Assembly (NCBI GenBank): GCA_937973685.1
Contig: CALJKJ010000018.1
Span: 239,446-303,445, forward strand
Origin: an uncultured Flavobacteriales bacterium
GTDB lineage: Bacteria; Bacteroidota; Bacteroidia; Flavobacteriales_D; Crocinitomicaceae
Reading direction: 5' to 3'
DNA length: 64,000 bases
Part shown: one piece after another, positions 9,161 through 18,528 of the stretch
Position numbering within the stretch: position 1 is the first letter of the stretch
How the letters are laid out: each line of letters starts with the position of its first letter
Position numbers and translations under genes: made by a program
The notes under the pieces: generated by a model
The model's input: the letters and a program-made list of their open reading frames with translations, nothing else
Told to the model about the DNA's origin: nothing
The model's database searches: none

Positions 9161-10175
9161 AATCGTTTATTCTATCTGTAAATATTTGTTCGTTATTTAT
9201 TGTTATTTCCATTGGTTGAACGAAAATCGGAATGCCACATTGCGCTAATTCCTCTTTCCATTTATCCAATTTAACAGCATCTTTTTCAGTAATGACGATT
9301 GCTGTGTTTTCGTGTGCAAAATTAGCAACTTTTTGCTGAATTTTTTGAATGTCTGACGCATCAAATGTATGATGGTCTGCAAATCGTACTGAATGTACTG
9401 TCGCTTGTCCCGAAAAATGGCTAATTAATTGACTTGGATCTGCAATGGCACTGATAATAATTACGTCTGAAACGGTTTTCCACTCGTTCACACTTGTTAA
9501 AAATGAAAAAGGCTGACCATAGCTAATTGACGAAAAGAATACCTTATCAGAATCGAACTTTAACCGATCAATAATGATTTGCTTTTCAATAGTGGATAAA
9601 CTTGCAGGGCATTTGGTCACCAATACAAGCGAAGCTCTTTTTAATCCTGCAGTAGATTCCCTCAAATTACCTGCAGGAAAAGTATAATCGTTGTAAATCA
9701 ACCGATCATACGTTATCAAAACGATCGAACATACTGCGCTTACTGCTCGGTGTTGAAACGCATCGTCTAGTAAAATAAGACTATTGGGATAGTTTTTTTG
9801 AATCCATTCGACACCAATTTTTCTTTTTTCTGCAACAACAACAGGCACTTTGTGTTGAAAGCGTTGCCAATACATCATCGGTTCATCACCGATTGCTTCA
9901 GCAGTTATAGATTCAGCTGCAACAACAAGACCTTTTGTTTTTCGACCATAACCGCGCGATAAAATGACAGGATTCAGTGCTTGAAACTCGTTAGCTAGAA
10001 ATGCTGTTAAGGGTGATTTTCCAGTTCCGCCAACGGTAATGTTTCCAATACAAATAGCTGGTCCTGGAATTTTATAAGTTGAAAAAATGCCACGATCATA
10101 CAGCCAATTACGTAAAGCAACTACTGCGCTATATATCCAAGAAAACGGGAGTAATAAAAGGCGAAATCCTTGCAT
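9129..10175 (-). CDS. lpxK: Tetraacyldisaccharide 4'-kinase
   Basis: Phosphorylates the 4' position of the lipid A disaccharide at the inner membrane. The 348-aa protein has a hydrophobic N-terminal helix (about residues 4-20) followed by the atypical P-loop GNITVGGTGKSP (Lys53, Ser54) characteristic of LpxK, and DDAFQHR in the core. It is the first gene of the minus-strand run that extends to the M14 peptidase, with lpxH five genes further on. The 137-base divergent gap to the Nif3 gene should hold its promoter, but I see no exact TAnnTTTG box on this strand. Confidence 0.92.
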   Translation of the reverse strand: MQGFRLLLLPFSWIYSAVVALRNWLYDRGIFSTYKIPGPAICIGNITVGGTGKSPLTAFLANEFQALNPVILSRGYGRKTKGLVVAAESITAEAIGDEPMMYWQRFQHKVPVVVAEKRKIGVEWIQKNYPNSLILLDDAFQHRAVSAVCSIVLITYDRLIYNDYTFPAGNLRESTAGLKRASLVLVTKCPASLSTIEKQIIIDRLKFDSDKVFFSSISYGQPFSFLTSVNEWKTVSDVIIISAIADPSQLISHFSGQATVHSVRFADHHTFDASDIQKIQQKVANFAHENTAIVITEKDAVKLDKWKEELAQCGIPIFVQPMEITINNEQIFTDRINDYVASTNERSC

Positions 10176-10288
10176 GGGTTAAAAATAATGAAAAACCAAC
10201 ACTTTTCAGCCTGTTTTCTAATAAAAAGTATGTTTACCTACACAAATAGTTGACTTTTCGATGCCGTGTGAAACTCAGTTTAAAACTG

Positions 10289-10296
10289 TAAATTTG
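10289..10296 (+). promoter_or_regulatory. -7 box TAAATTTG for the Nif3-family gene
   Basis: Exact match to TAnnTTTG, 17 bases before the ATG at 10313, in the divergent gap between lpxK and the Nif3-family gene. A matching -33 TTG at normal spacing is not evident. Confidence 0.45.
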
Positions 10297-10312
10297 TCCA
10301 AAATTGAAGTAG

Positions 10313-11410
10313 ATGACGAAAGTTAATGATATCGTAGCTGCCATTCACGAAGTAGCGCCCTTTGATTATCAAGAATCGTACGACAATTCAGGATTACTTT
10401 GCGGGAATCCCGAAATGGAGGTTACAGGAGTACTTGTTGCATTGGATTGTATTGAATCGATTGTAGATGAAGCAATTGCAACTGGCGCCAATGTAATTGT
10501 TGCACATCATCCCATTTTGTTTGCAGGAATAAAACGTTTGACTGGTGCAAATTACGTGGAGCGCACCTTGATCAAAGCGATAGAAAATAAAATTGCTTTG
10601 ATTGCTGTGCATACCAATTTGGATAATTACCGATATGGAGTGAATCATGTTATCGCGCAAAAAATTGGGTTGATAAACCAAGCGATTTTATGTCCCAAAG
10701 ATGCAACATTGCTCAAGTTAATTGTAACCGTTCCTTCTTCACACACATCACAAGTTCGCACAACTTTTGGTGCAGCAGGATTTGGAACTATTGGAGCTTA
10801 CTCAAATTGTAGTTTTACGTCTTCTGGTGAAGGACGTTTTCAACCAGGTGAACAAGCGCAACCTTTTACGGGGAAAGTAAACGAGTTGTCTGTTGTAACA
10901 GAGGATAAAATTGAATTTGTTGTTCAAAAGCACGAATTGAATCAAGCGATTTCAGTCTTGAAATCAATTCACCCGTATGAAGAAATGGCCTACGACATTA
11001 TTCCGTTATTGAATAAAAATACAACTATCGGAAGTGGAATGGTAGGGGACTTATCACAGGAAATGGAGGTAATGGCTTTTTTAAACGAAATCAAAGAAAA
11101 ATTTGGTTGTGGTGCCATTCGTTATACAAATCCAACAAAAAAAATAATAAAACGTGTAGCCGTTTGTGGTGGTTCGGGAAGTTTTTTATTACAAGATGCA
11201 ATTCGAGCAAAAGCGGACGTTTTCATCACTTCGGACTTTAAATACCACGAATTTTTCGATGCAGATGGACAGATTTTAATCGCGGATATTGGACATTTTG
11301 AATCAGAACAATACACTTCTGAGTGGATTATGACGTTTCTCATGAAAAAATTTACTACTTTCGCGGTTCGTTTAACAAAATTGAGTACGAATCCAATAAA
11401 TTATCTCTAA
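10313..11410 (+). CDS. Nif3-like dinuclear metal-centre protein (GTP cyclohydrolase I type 2 homolog)
   Basis: A 365-aa member of the NIF3/YbgI/YqfO family, which forms hexameric toroids with a two-metal site; the physiological reaction is unsettled. Metal ligands are visible in AHHPILF (His65, His66) near the N-terminus and in DIGHFESEQ near the C-terminus. The middle (about 130-240) is the CutA/PII-like insert (ASVHPYEEM-type segment, here SIHPYEEMAYD) of the long form of the family. It is followed 4 bases later by the zinc-ribbon coiled-coil gene, a pairing common across bacteria that suggests a shared but unknown process. Confidence 0.9.
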   Translation: MTKVNDIVAAIHEVAPFDYQESYDNSGLLCGNPEMEVTGVLVALDCIESIVDEAIATGANVIVAHHPILFAGIKRLTGANYVERTLIKAIENKIALIAVHTNLDNYRYGVNHVIAQKIGLINQAILCPKDATLLKLIVTVPSSHTSQVRTTFGAAGFGTIGAYSNCSFTSSGEGRFQPGEQAQPFTGKVNELSVVTEDKIEFVVQKHELNQAISVLKSIHPYEEMAYDIIPLLNKNTTIGSGMVGDLSQEMEVMAFLNEIKEKFGCGAIRYTNPTKKIIKRVAVCGGSGSFLLQDAIRAKADVFITSDFKYHEFFDADGQILIADIGHFESEQYTSEWIMTFLMKKFTTFAVRLTKLSTNPINYL

Positions 11411-11414
11411 TAGT

Positions 11415-12164
11415 ATGGCTGCAAAAGCAAATACAAAAGAAACAACAGTCGCTGAAAAATTGGATGCATTATATGCATTGCAAAAGATTGATTCTCAAAT
11501 CGATAAAATCAGAACCGTTCGCGGGGAGTTACCTTTAGAGGTACAAGATTTGGAGGACGAAATTGAAGGTCTGGAAACCCGCATTAACAAAATGCAGGAT
11601 GAAGTAAGAGAGTTAGATACAGAAGTAATCGATCGCAAAAACGCGATGAAAGATGCTGAAATAGCTATCGCTAAGTTCAAAGAACAACAAAACAACGTGC
11701 GTAACAACCGTGAGTTTGAATCGTTGGACAAAGAAATTGAGTTCCAAGAATTGGAAATTAAATTGCACGAGAAACGCAGCAAAGAAGCTAAAATCAAAGT
11801 GATTTCTAAAAAAGAAGTACTTGATGAAGCGAAAACACGTTTGGATTTCCGTAAAGGTGACTTAAGTGTGAAAAAAGCAGAATTAGACGAAATCGTAGGT
11901 GAAACACAAAAAGAAGAAGAAGCATTGATTGCTAAATCGGAAAAAGCGAAAGCCGCTATCGACCAACGTTTGATCACTGCATACGACCGTTTACGTACAA
12001 ATGCTAAAAATGGTTTAGCTGTAGTAGGTGTCGATCGTGATTCTTGTGGAGGATGTTTCAACAAAATCCCACCACAACGTCAATTAGATATCGAATCGAA
12101 AAGAAAAGTTATCGTTTGTGAGCACTGTGGACGTATTTTAGTTCCTGCAACAATCGAAGATTAA
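11415..12164 (+). CDS. Coiled-coil zinc-ribbon protein (DUF164/CT398 family)
   Basis: The 249-aa cytoplasmic protein is almost entirely helical and highly charged from about residue 10 to 195 (long heptad-rich coiled coil), ending in a four-Cys zinc ribbon: CGGC at about 214-217 and CEHCG about 20 residues later. Family members have been linked to nucleic-acid or secretion-related binding, but no reaction is established. Its position directly after the Nif3-family gene is the conserved feature. A strong terminator follows at 12184-12213, closing the two-gene operon. Confidence 0.85.
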   Translation: MAAKANTKETTVAEKLDALYALQKIDSQIDKIRTVRGELPLEVQDLEDEIEGLETRINKMQDEVRELDTEVIDRKNAMKDAEIAIAKFKEQQNNVRNNREFESLDKEIEFQELEIKLHEKRSKEAKIKVISKKEVLDEAKTRLDFRKGDLSVKKAELDEIVGETQKEEEALIAKSEKAKAAIDQRLITAYDRLRTNAKNGLAVVGVDRDSCGGCFNKIPPQRQLDIESKRKVIVCEHCGRILVPATIED

Positions 12165-12183
12165 TCTGCATACGAAATAATTC

Positions 12184-12213
12184 AAAAGGGTCTTTTTTTA
12201 AGACCCTTTTTTT
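12184..12213 (+). terminator. Rho-independent terminator after the Nif3/zinc-ribbon operon
   Basis: Perfect 11-bp stem AAAAGGGTCTT / AAGACCCTTTT (12184-12194 with 12200-12210), 5-base T loop, then more T. Confidence 0.9.
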
Positions 12214-12295
12214 GTGATTTCTTTTCAATAAATAGGTGCTCATTGAAGTGAGTTTCTGTATTTTTGTCTTCGAAAAATTTAATTTCATAGAATTC

Positions 12296-15200
12296 ATGGA
12301 TAAATTGACCAATGCTTTATTTTCAATGCGTGCAATGGCGCTTGGAATGCTTGTGTTTCTCGTTGCAATTGCACGTGCAACGTTTATTGAATCAACCTAC
12401 GGAGTGCAATCTGCAAAAGTGTTAATTTACAATGCGCTGTGGTTCGAAATATTGTTGGCTTTCTTGTCAGTTAATTTAATAGCTAATATCATTCGATACA
12501 AAATGTGGGTCAAAGAGAAAATTTCCGTTTTGCTTTTTCACCTTTCTTTTTTGATAATCATTCTTGGAGCTTTTGTTACTAGAAATTATGGTTTTGAGGG
12601 CCGTATGTCTATTCGTGAAGGTGAAGCATCTAATTTTATCTACACGTCTGAACCGTATTTATGGATCATAATTGACAACAAATACCAATACTACAGCGAT
12701 CCTATTTATCAATCAGCTTACAATCCCTTTTATAGAAAAATACTCGGTTCGGATGTGAATCATTTCACCATGGACTTTAAAATACCAAATCACGCTACGC
12801 CCATTCATGTTGAACATGTGAAGTTTCATTCGAAACACAAGGATTCCTTGATGATTCATCCCAAATACAAATCGACTGCGTTGGATATCGTAACAGATGG
12901 AATGAAATCAAATTATGTGGTAACGGGTGAAAAAGCAGTGATTGCTGGAGTTGAAATTGCTTTTTCTACTGAAAAATCAGCTGGAATAAACGTTATTGAA
13001 CGAAAAGGTGATTTATTCATGCGCCCAGCACTAGACATGCAATTTATCCCAATGAAAGAAATGCAAAAAGCCCGTCAAACAGGTGCAGCTATTCCCGATT
13101 CGGCTTATGTTCATGTGAAAGCTGGTGAAGAAGTTCCTTTTGCAACAACAACCTTGTACCAAATTGCTGGATCACAATTTGTGTTCAAACAAGCAATTAA
13201 AAATGCAGGAAAAGAATTAGTTCCAACGGGTAAAAAAGATCAAGGATTGGACTATTTGACAATTCGAATGACTGATGGAAATCAATCAAAACTGATACGT
13301 TTAGCAGGCGGAATGAATGAAGTTCCCGTTTCAACGATTGTTGAATTCAATGGGGTTTCATATGATTTGCGCTACGGAATGAGAAACAGAGAAATTCCTT
13401 TTTCTGTCAAATGTGATGACTTTATGTTGGACAGATACCCTGGTTCGGATGTTCCTTCTTCGTATGCTTCTGATTTACGCATTATCGATCCGAAAAATGG
13501 TGTTTCTAAAAAACAACGTGTGTTTATGAATCATGTAATCGATCACGATGGTTACCGCTTTTTTCAATCGGCCTATGATCCAGATGAAAAAGGAACTATA
13601 TTGAGTGTCAATCACGATGAATGGGGAACAAACATTACTTATTTAGGCTACTTGTTGATGACAATTGGAATGATCATGAGTTTATTTGCAAAACAATCAC
13701 GTTTCACTGATTTATTAAAGAAATTAAAAAAATCAGCAGCGTTGACTGTAGGTATCGTCGCTTTATTAATTCCTAATTTTATTAGTGCACAGGAATCATC
13801 ACACAAGCATGCAGCGCACCAACACAAGCACCAACAAGAAGACAAAGTTGTTGCTGCACCCAAACAAACACCGATATTTATTTCAGAAGAACAAGCTGAT
13901 GAGGTAGCTCGTTTATTGGTGCAAGATTTTGATGGGAGAATCATACCACTTCACACACTTTGTGATAATTTATTGCGTAAAATTTACCGAAAAAATAAGT
14001 TTGAAGGTCATAACGCTGTTCAAACTATCATGAGTATTCACTTATCACCAGATGCATGGGTGGACAAGAAAGTGATCCAAATTCCAACTGCAGTTCGCGA
14101 GAAATTACAATTGTCTGATTATGCATCTTTCCGTGATTTAACCTTGGATAATGGTCAATTTAAATGGATCAACGAATATAATGTGGCCTTACAGAAACCG
14201 GAATCAGGTCAAAACGAATTCCAAAAGAAATTAATCAAATTGGTTGAAAAACACCAAGTCTTTTTAGGAATGTTGCAATGGTATTACATGAAAATAGTTC
14301 CATTGAAAAACGATCCCAAGCAACAATGGTACAATCCGTTTTCACCCGATTTATTAAAAGCTGACACAACTTCTGCACGCACTGCAGTTATGTTTGTCGG
14401 ATCTTTATTAGAAAACAATGCAAATTCACCGGCATTATTACAGCAATTAAAATCCCTTCAACGCAGGTTAGCACGACCAGATATTCTTCCTTCTGAAAAT
14501 CATGTAAGTGTTGAAATATCGTACAACAAAATGGGGATTTTCAAAAACACTGAATATACCTACTTGTTGATTGGTTTCATCTTAATGATCTTGTTTTTTA
14601 TCAAAACATTGGCAAATCCATCTGAAAAAGGAGTCAAACGCTTTGCACTTATTCGAAAAATATTGGTTGCAATTTTGGTCGTATTCTTTTTGTATCATGG
14701 AGCAGGTTTAGCAATGCGCTGGTATATTTCTGGTCACGCACCGTGGAGTAATGGATACGAAGCAGTTGTTTTCATTGCTTGGTCAACGATGATTGCAGGA
14801 TTTATTTTCTCACGCAGTAATCCCGCTATTTTAGCTGGTACAACAATCTTGGCAGCGTTTATGATTTTTGTTACAGAATTAAATTTACTCGATCCAGAAA
14901 TCACACCACTTCAGCCCGTTTTAAAAAGTTATTGGTTGATGATTCACGTTGCAGTAATTACAAGCAGCTACGGATTCTTGGGCTTAGCATTTATTTTGGG
15001 TATTTTCAATCTGTTTTTGTACATCGCTAGAAACCAAACCAATAACTCAAAAATAATGCGTAATATCAACGAGTTAACGTATGTTTCTGAATTAACAATG
15101 ACTATTGGATTATTCATGTTGACCATTGGTACTTTCCTTGGAGGAATTTGGGCAAATGAGTCGTGGGGTAGGTATTGGGGTTGGGATCCAAAAGAAACGT

Positions 15201-15493
15201 GGGCGTTGGTCTCTGTTTTGGTATACGCAATCATTCTTCACTTGCGCTTTATTCCTGGGTTAAAAGGGAAATTTGCATTCAACGTTGCAAGTGTTTGGGG
15301 ATATGGTGCAATTATCTTTACGTTTTTAGGAGTTAACTTTATTTTAGTAGGATTACATTCGTATGCGCAAGGTGATGGAGCAGTAAGTTTCCCATGGTAC
15401 GTTTGGGTAACCGTTTTATCGTTCTTTAGCTTAACGATTGTTGCAGGAATGAAAAATGCCAAAATGAATAAATTAATCCGAGAAGAATTTTAA
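12296..15493 (+). CDS. ccsBA: Cytochrome c biogenesis protein CcsBA (ResB-CcsA fusion)
   Basis: System II cytochrome c maturation: exports haem and ligates it to apocytochrome CXXCH motifs at the outer face of the inner membrane. I start at the ATG at 12296 (1065 aa) because the protein then opens with MDKLTNALFS before a membrane helix; the extra 20 residues from 12236 are unsupported. The N-terminal ResB/CcsB-like part has three membrane helices and a large periplasmic domain. A fourth helix is followed by a His-rich stretch (7 His between about residues 501 and 515). The C-terminal CcsA part has many helices and the haem-handling motif WGRYWGWDPKE plus conserved histidines (MIHVAV, LHSYA). 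bshB1 begins 9 bases later. Confidence 0.9.
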   Translation: MDKLTNALFSMRAMALGMLVFLVAIARATFIESTYGVQSAKVLIYNALWFEILLAFLSVNLIANIIRYKMWVKEKISVLLFHLSFLIIILGAFVTRNYGFEGRMSIREGEASNFIYTSEPYLWIIIDNKYQYYSDPIYQSAYNPFYRKILGSDVNHFTMDFKIPNHATPIHVEHVKFHSKHKDSLMIHPKYKSTALDIVTDGMKSNYVVTGEKAVIAGVEIAFSTEKSAGINVIERKGDLFMRPALDMQFIPMKEMQKARQTGAAIPDSAYVHVKAGEEVPFATTTLYQIAGSQFVFKQAIKNAGKELVPTGKKDQGLDYLTIRMTDGNQSKLIRLAGGMNEVPVSTIVEFNGVSYDLRYGMRNREIPFSVKCDDFMLDRYPGSDVPSSYASDLRIIDPKNGVSKKQRVFMNHVIDHDGYRFFQSAYDPDEKGTILSVNHDEWGTNITYLGYLLMTIGMIMSLFAKQSRFTDLLKKLKKSAALTVGIVALLIPNFISAQESSHKHAAHQHKHQQEDKVVAAPKQTPIFISEEQADEVARLLVQDFDGRIIPLHTLCDNLLRKIYRKNKFEGHNAVQTIMSIHLSPDAWVDKKVIQIPTAVREKLQLSDYASFRDLTLDNGQFKWINEYNVALQKPESGQNEFQKKLIKLVEKHQVFLGMLQWYYMKIVPLKNDPKQQWYNPFSPDLLKADTTSARTAVMFVGSLLENNANSPALLQQLKSLQRRLARPDILPSENHVSVEISYNKMGIFKNTEYTYLLIGFILMILFFIKTLANPSEKGVKRFALIRKILVAILVVFFLYHGAGLAMRWYISGHAPWSNGYEAVVFIAWSTMIAGFIFSRSNPAILAGTTILAAFMIFVTELNLLDPEITPLQPVLKSYWLMIHVAVITSSYGFLGLAFILGIFNLFLYIARNQTNNSKIMRNINELTYVSELTMTIGLFMLTIGTFLGGIWANESWGRYWGWDPKETWALVSVLVYAIILHLRFIPGLKGKFAFNVASVWGYGAIIFTFLGVNFILVGLHSYAQGDGAVSFPWYVWVTVLSFFSLTIVAGMKNAKMNKLIREEF

Positions 15494-15502
15494 TTTGGTT
15501 CT

Positions 15503-16219
15503 ATGAAATTATCAATACTTGCTTTTGGAGCCCATCCTGACGATGTAGAATTATCTGCAGCTGGCACTTTGTTGAAACACCAAGCTGCGGGAGCTGCGAT
15601 CGGAATAATTGATTTAACAGAAGGGGAGTTGGGTTCGCGTGGCACGGTTGATACGCGCTATGCGGAAGCAAAGGCTGCTGGTGAAATATTACAGCTGTCG
15701 GTTCGCGAAAACTTACAAATGGGAGATGGATTCTTCACTCATTCCGAAGAGAATTTATTGAAGATTGTTCAGCAAATTCGTCGTTTTCAACCAACTGTTG
15801 TTTTTGCAAACGCACATTCGGATAGACATCCGGATCATGCAAAAGGAAGTAAATTGGTTTCGGAAGCATGTTTCCTAGCAGGTTTGTCAAAAATTTCAAC
15901 TTCTTGGGATGGTGAAGAGCAAATTGCTTATCGCCCAAAAGCAGTATATCATTACATTCAAGATCATTATTTAGTTCCTGATTTTGTGATCGATGTGACT
16001 GATTTTGTTCCTCAAAAAATGAATGCAATCAAAGCATATAAAACCCAATTTTGGGATCCCAATTCAACCGAACCAAAAACACCCATTTCTGGCGAAGAAT
16101 TTTTTGAATTTCTTCATGGCCGAATGGCGCAATACGGTCGCTCAATTGGTGTGAAATATGCTGAAGGATTTACAGTAGAACGAACGTTAGGTGTATCCAA
16201 CTTATTTGACTTGATTTAA
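15503..16219 (+). CDS. bshB1: Bacillithiol biosynthesis deacetylase BshB1
   Basis: Removes the acetyl group from N-acetylglucosaminyl-malate, the second step of bacillithiol synthesis. The 238-aa PIG-L/LmbE-type zinc hydrolase has AHPDDVE (zinc ligands His and Asp, catalytic Asp) at residues 9-15, TEGELGSRGT, and HSDRHPDH containing the third zinc His. The GELGSRG segment is typical of BshB1 and not of generic LmbE enzymes. It is nine bases behind ccsBA, probably co-transcribed; both relate to thiol chemistry. bshA and bshC are not in the window. Confidence 0.9.
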   Translation: MKLSILAFGAHPDDVELSAAGTLLKHQAAGAAIGIIDLTEGELGSRGTVDTRYAEAKAAGEILQLSVRENLQMGDGFFTHSEENLLKIVQQIRRFQPTVVFANAHSDRHPDHAKGSKLVSEACFLAGLSKISTSWDGEEQIAYRPKAVYHYIQDHYLVPDFVIDVTDFVPQKMNAIKAYKTQFWDPNSTEPKTPISGEEFFEFLHGRMAQYGRSIGVKYAEGFTVERTLGVSNLFDLI

Positions 16220-16255
16220 ACATATCTTGTTATTAGTTGTTTATCAAATAAACAC

Positions 16256-16738
16256 ATGTCATTTTACGATTTTCAAATCAACACATCACAGGGGAAACAA
16301 CTTTCTTTTTCTGATTACAGAGGAAAAGTTGTATTAATCGTCAATACAGCCACAAAATGTGGTTTCACACCGCAATTTACTGGATTAGAAGCATTGCATC
16401 AACAATACAAAGACAATGGATTGGTTGTTTTAGGATTTCCTTGTGACCAATTTTTAAAACAAGAACCGCTTTCAAACGAAGAAATGGCAGCAACATGTTT
16501 GATAAATCATGGTGTTACCTTTCAATTGACTGAAAAAATAAACGTAAACGGTTCAGCTACACATCCGATATATAAGTGGCTGAAGTCCAAACAAAAAGGC
16601 TTATTTGGAAAACGGATTTCTTGGAATTTTACAAAATTTTTAATCGATAAACAAGGTAATGTTGTCAAACGGTTTTCCCCGAGCACAAAACCTGAAAAAA
16701 TCGAACAATTTATTAGCGACTATTTGAGTAAGCCTTAA
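16256..16738 (+). CDS. Glutathione peroxidase family thiol peroxidase
   Basis: A 160-aa Cys-type GPx. The peroxidatic Cys is in TKCGFTPQ (Cys36), with the catalytic Gln in PCDQF and Trp-Asn in WNFTKF completing the tetrad. A further Cys in the helix ATCLINHGVTF matches the resolving Cys of thioredoxin-dependent GPx enzymes, so reduction by thioredoxin (or bacillithiol-linked systems) is more likely than by glutathione; that is inference from family knowledge. No signal peptide, so cytoplasmic. Its 3' end overlaps the convergent GH25 gene by 4 bases. Confidence 0.88.
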   Translation: MSFYDFQINTSQGKQLSFSDYRGKVVLIVNTATKCGFTPQFTGLEALHQQYKDNGLVVLGFPCDQFLKQEPLSNEEMAATCLINHGVTFQLTEKINVNGSATHPIYKWLKSKQKGLFGKRISWNFTKFLIDKQGNVVKRFSPSTKPEKIEQFISDYLSKP

Positions 16739-17508
16739 AAAGCTATTTTACTTACGTTCAAATCGACATTTCCTTTGATTCCTGGAATCGTTCCTTTGTC
16801 AGTAAATTGCCAATGAACTGCGTTATTTAGTGTTTTAATTTGTGGGTCGTTGGTGTACGAAGCAATCCAAAATTGATAATTGGTAAGTTTTTTTTTGAAT
16901 TTCGATTCAAAATAATAATGCGAAGTGTAAATAATCGGTTTTAAACCGCTTTCAGCTTCAACAAATTCACACCATTTGATAATATTAGCGATGAGTTCGT
17001 CATCGTTTCTTCCCAAACGTTCAACATCTAAAACAGGAGGCAAATCAATGCTTCGTGCCTTCCAATGTGTTAAAAAGTGTTCTGCTTGTTCAATTGGATC
17101 GGATGTTGGATTAAAAAAGTGATAAGCACCATTTGCAACACCATAACTATTTAAAAACAAGCGATTTCGCTTCCATTCTGTGTCAATGTGATCACTTCCT
17201 TCGGTTGCTTTGCAATAGACAAAATCAATGATGGTATCATACCCATTTTCATGAAATAAATCCACCCAATCGATTTTTCCTTGGTGATGGGAGACATCAA
17301 TTCCCAATGCTTGGTACCCTTTTGGAATGGAAGCCAACAGTTGATGCGTTTTCTTAATTGCAGCTTTTTTCTTTTTTTCTTTGAACGCATAGTTAACGAC
17401 AAAACCAACGATAATAATACCTAGAGCTACAAGGAAATAGGTCATTAATCCGTTGTTCTTTTTCCGTTTTCTAGTCGGTTTTTTTGTTGATGTTTTCCGT
17501 TTAGCCAT
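16735..17508 (-). CDS. Membrane-anchored GH25 lysozyme
   Basis: The 257-aa protein starts with a very basic tail (about 1-19, mostly Lys/Arg/Thr), one membrane helix (about 22-42), a Lys-rich stalk and then a GH25 muramidase domain (about 66-257). GH25 hallmarks are GIDVSHHQG (Asp71), the DxE pair in LDVERLG (Asp161, Glu163) and YCKATEG. It should cleave the MurNAc-GlcNAc bond of peptidoglycan from the periplasmic face, in wall remodelling and not as a phage lysin: there are no phage genes nearby. A -7 box TAGTTTTG at 17531-17524 on this strand indicates its own promoter, downstream of the hbd terminator. Confidence 0.87.
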   Translation of the reverse strand: MAKRKTSTKKPTRKRKKNNGLMTYFLVALGIIIVGFVVNYAFKEKKKKAAIKKTHQLLASIPKGYQALGIDVSHHQGKIDWVDLFHENGYDTIIDFVYCKATEGSDHIDTEWKRNRLFLNSYGVANGAYHFFNPTSDPIEQAEHFLTHWKARSIDLPPVLDVERLGRNDDELIANIIKWCEFVEAESGLKPIIYTSHYYFESKFKKKLTNYQFWIASYTNDPQIKTLNNAVHWQFTDKGTIPGIKGNVDLNVSKIAF

Positions 17509-17523
17509 AGTTGTGAATCGCTA

Positions 17524-17531
17524 CAAAACTA
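17524..17531 (-). promoter_or_regulatory. -7 box TAGTTTTG for the GH25 gene
   Basis: On the minus strand TAGTTTTG matches TAnnTTTG, 15 bases before the ATG and just after the upstream terminator, consistent with independent transcription. Confidence 0.5.
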
Positions 17532-17549
17532 ATGAAAATGTAGGGCATA

Positions 17550-17580
17550 AAAAAAGAGGACTAACAACTTAATCCTCTTT
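17550..17580 (-). terminator. Rho-independent terminator after hbd
   Basis: Minus-strand stem AAAGAGGA / TCCTCTTT (17580-17573 with 17560-17553), 12-base loop, then a T run down to 17550. It separates hbd from the GH25 gene. Confidence 0.8.
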
Positions 17581-17598
17581 CTTCCATCGTTAATGGAT

Positions 17599-18489
17599 TT
17601 ATTTTTTGAAATTATCAGCGACAATTAAATCTTTCGTTCCATGACCCCAAGAATAAAAACCTTCTCCAGTTTTCACACCTTTTTTACCAGCCGTGACCAT
17701 GTTTACTAGCAACGGACAAGGTGCGTATTTTGGATTTCCAAAACCATCGTGTAAGACTTCTAAAATAGCCAAGCAAACATCTAAACCAATGAAATCGGCT
17801 AATTGCAAAGGTCCCATTGGATGTGCCATTCCTAATTTCATTACCGTATCAATTTCATGAACGCCTGCAACACCTTCGAATAGCGTGTAAATTGCTTCGT
17901 TGATCATTGGCATTAAAATACGATTTGCAACAAAACCAGGATAGTCATTCACTTCAACAGGAACTTTATTCAGTTTGCGTGATGTTTCCATGATTAAGTT
18001 TGTCACTTCATCTGAAGTTGAATAACCACGAATGATTTCAACCAGTTTCATTACAGGAACTGGATTCATGAAGTGCATACCAATTACTTTTTCTGGTCTG
18101 TTTGTAACAGCAGCGATTTTTGTAATTGAAATCGAAGAAGTATTTGATGCAAGAATAACATTGTCAGCAGTCAATTCTGATAATTGTTTGAAAATCGACA
18201 ATTTTAAATCGACATTTTCAGTTGCAGCTTCTACGACTAGGTCAACATTTTTCACACCTTCAGCCATGGAAGTGTATGTTGTAATATTTGCTAATGTTGC
18301 AGCTTTATCTGCTTCAGTAATTGCTTCTTTGGCAACTTGACGATCTAAATTTTTAGTTATGGTTGCCATTCCTTTGTCTAACGATGCCTGAGCAACATCA
18401 ATCAAAGAAACGTTATATCCAAATTGAGCAAAGGTATGGGCAATGCCATTTCCCATTGTTCCAGCTCCAATAATTGCTACATTTTTCAT
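17599..18489 (-). CDS. hbd: 3-hydroxybutyryl-CoA dehydrogenase
   Basis: NAD-dependent oxidation of 3-hydroxyacyl-CoA to 3-ketoacyl-CoA (or the reverse), in beta-oxidation or phenylacetate/butanoate metabolism. The 296-aa protein has the Rossmann motif IGAGTMGNGIA at residues 6-16, then ASNTSS, the catalytic His in MHFMNPVPVM and the C-terminal dimerisation domain (about 190-296) with GVAGVHEID and MGPLQLADFIGLD. It is a stand-alone dehydrogenase without a hydratase domain. It sits 39 bases downstream of the PH-like membrane protein and ends in its own terminator. Confidence 0.92.
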   Translation of the reverse strand: MKNVAIIGAGTMGNGIAHTFAQFGYNVSLIDVAQASLDKGMATITKNLDRQVAKEAITEADKAATLANITTYTSMAEGVKNVDLVVEAATENVDLKLSIFKQLSELTADNVILASNTSSISITKIAAVTNRPEKVIGMHFMNPVPVMKLVEIIRGYSTSDEVTNLIMETSRKLNKVPVEVNDYPGFVANRILMPMINEAIYTLFEGVAGVHEIDTVMKLGMAHPMGPLQLADFIGLDVCLAILEVLHDGFGNPKYAPCPLLVNMVTAGKKGVKTGEGFYSWGHGTKDLIVADNFKK

Positions 18490-18528
18490 GGGGTAATTTT
18501 TTCTGCGAAGTTAAACAAACAATTTACT

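Noticed and set aside
11495..12064. 189-codon open frame antisense to the zinc-ribbon coiled-coil gene
   Set aside because: It is Ser-rich with no domain, and is the mirror of a Glu/Lys-rich coiled coil; the sense gene is clearly real.
16735..17508. Prophage lysin
   Set aside because: The GH25 protein has a membrane anchor and its own promoter, and the flanks are core metabolism genes without phage functions.
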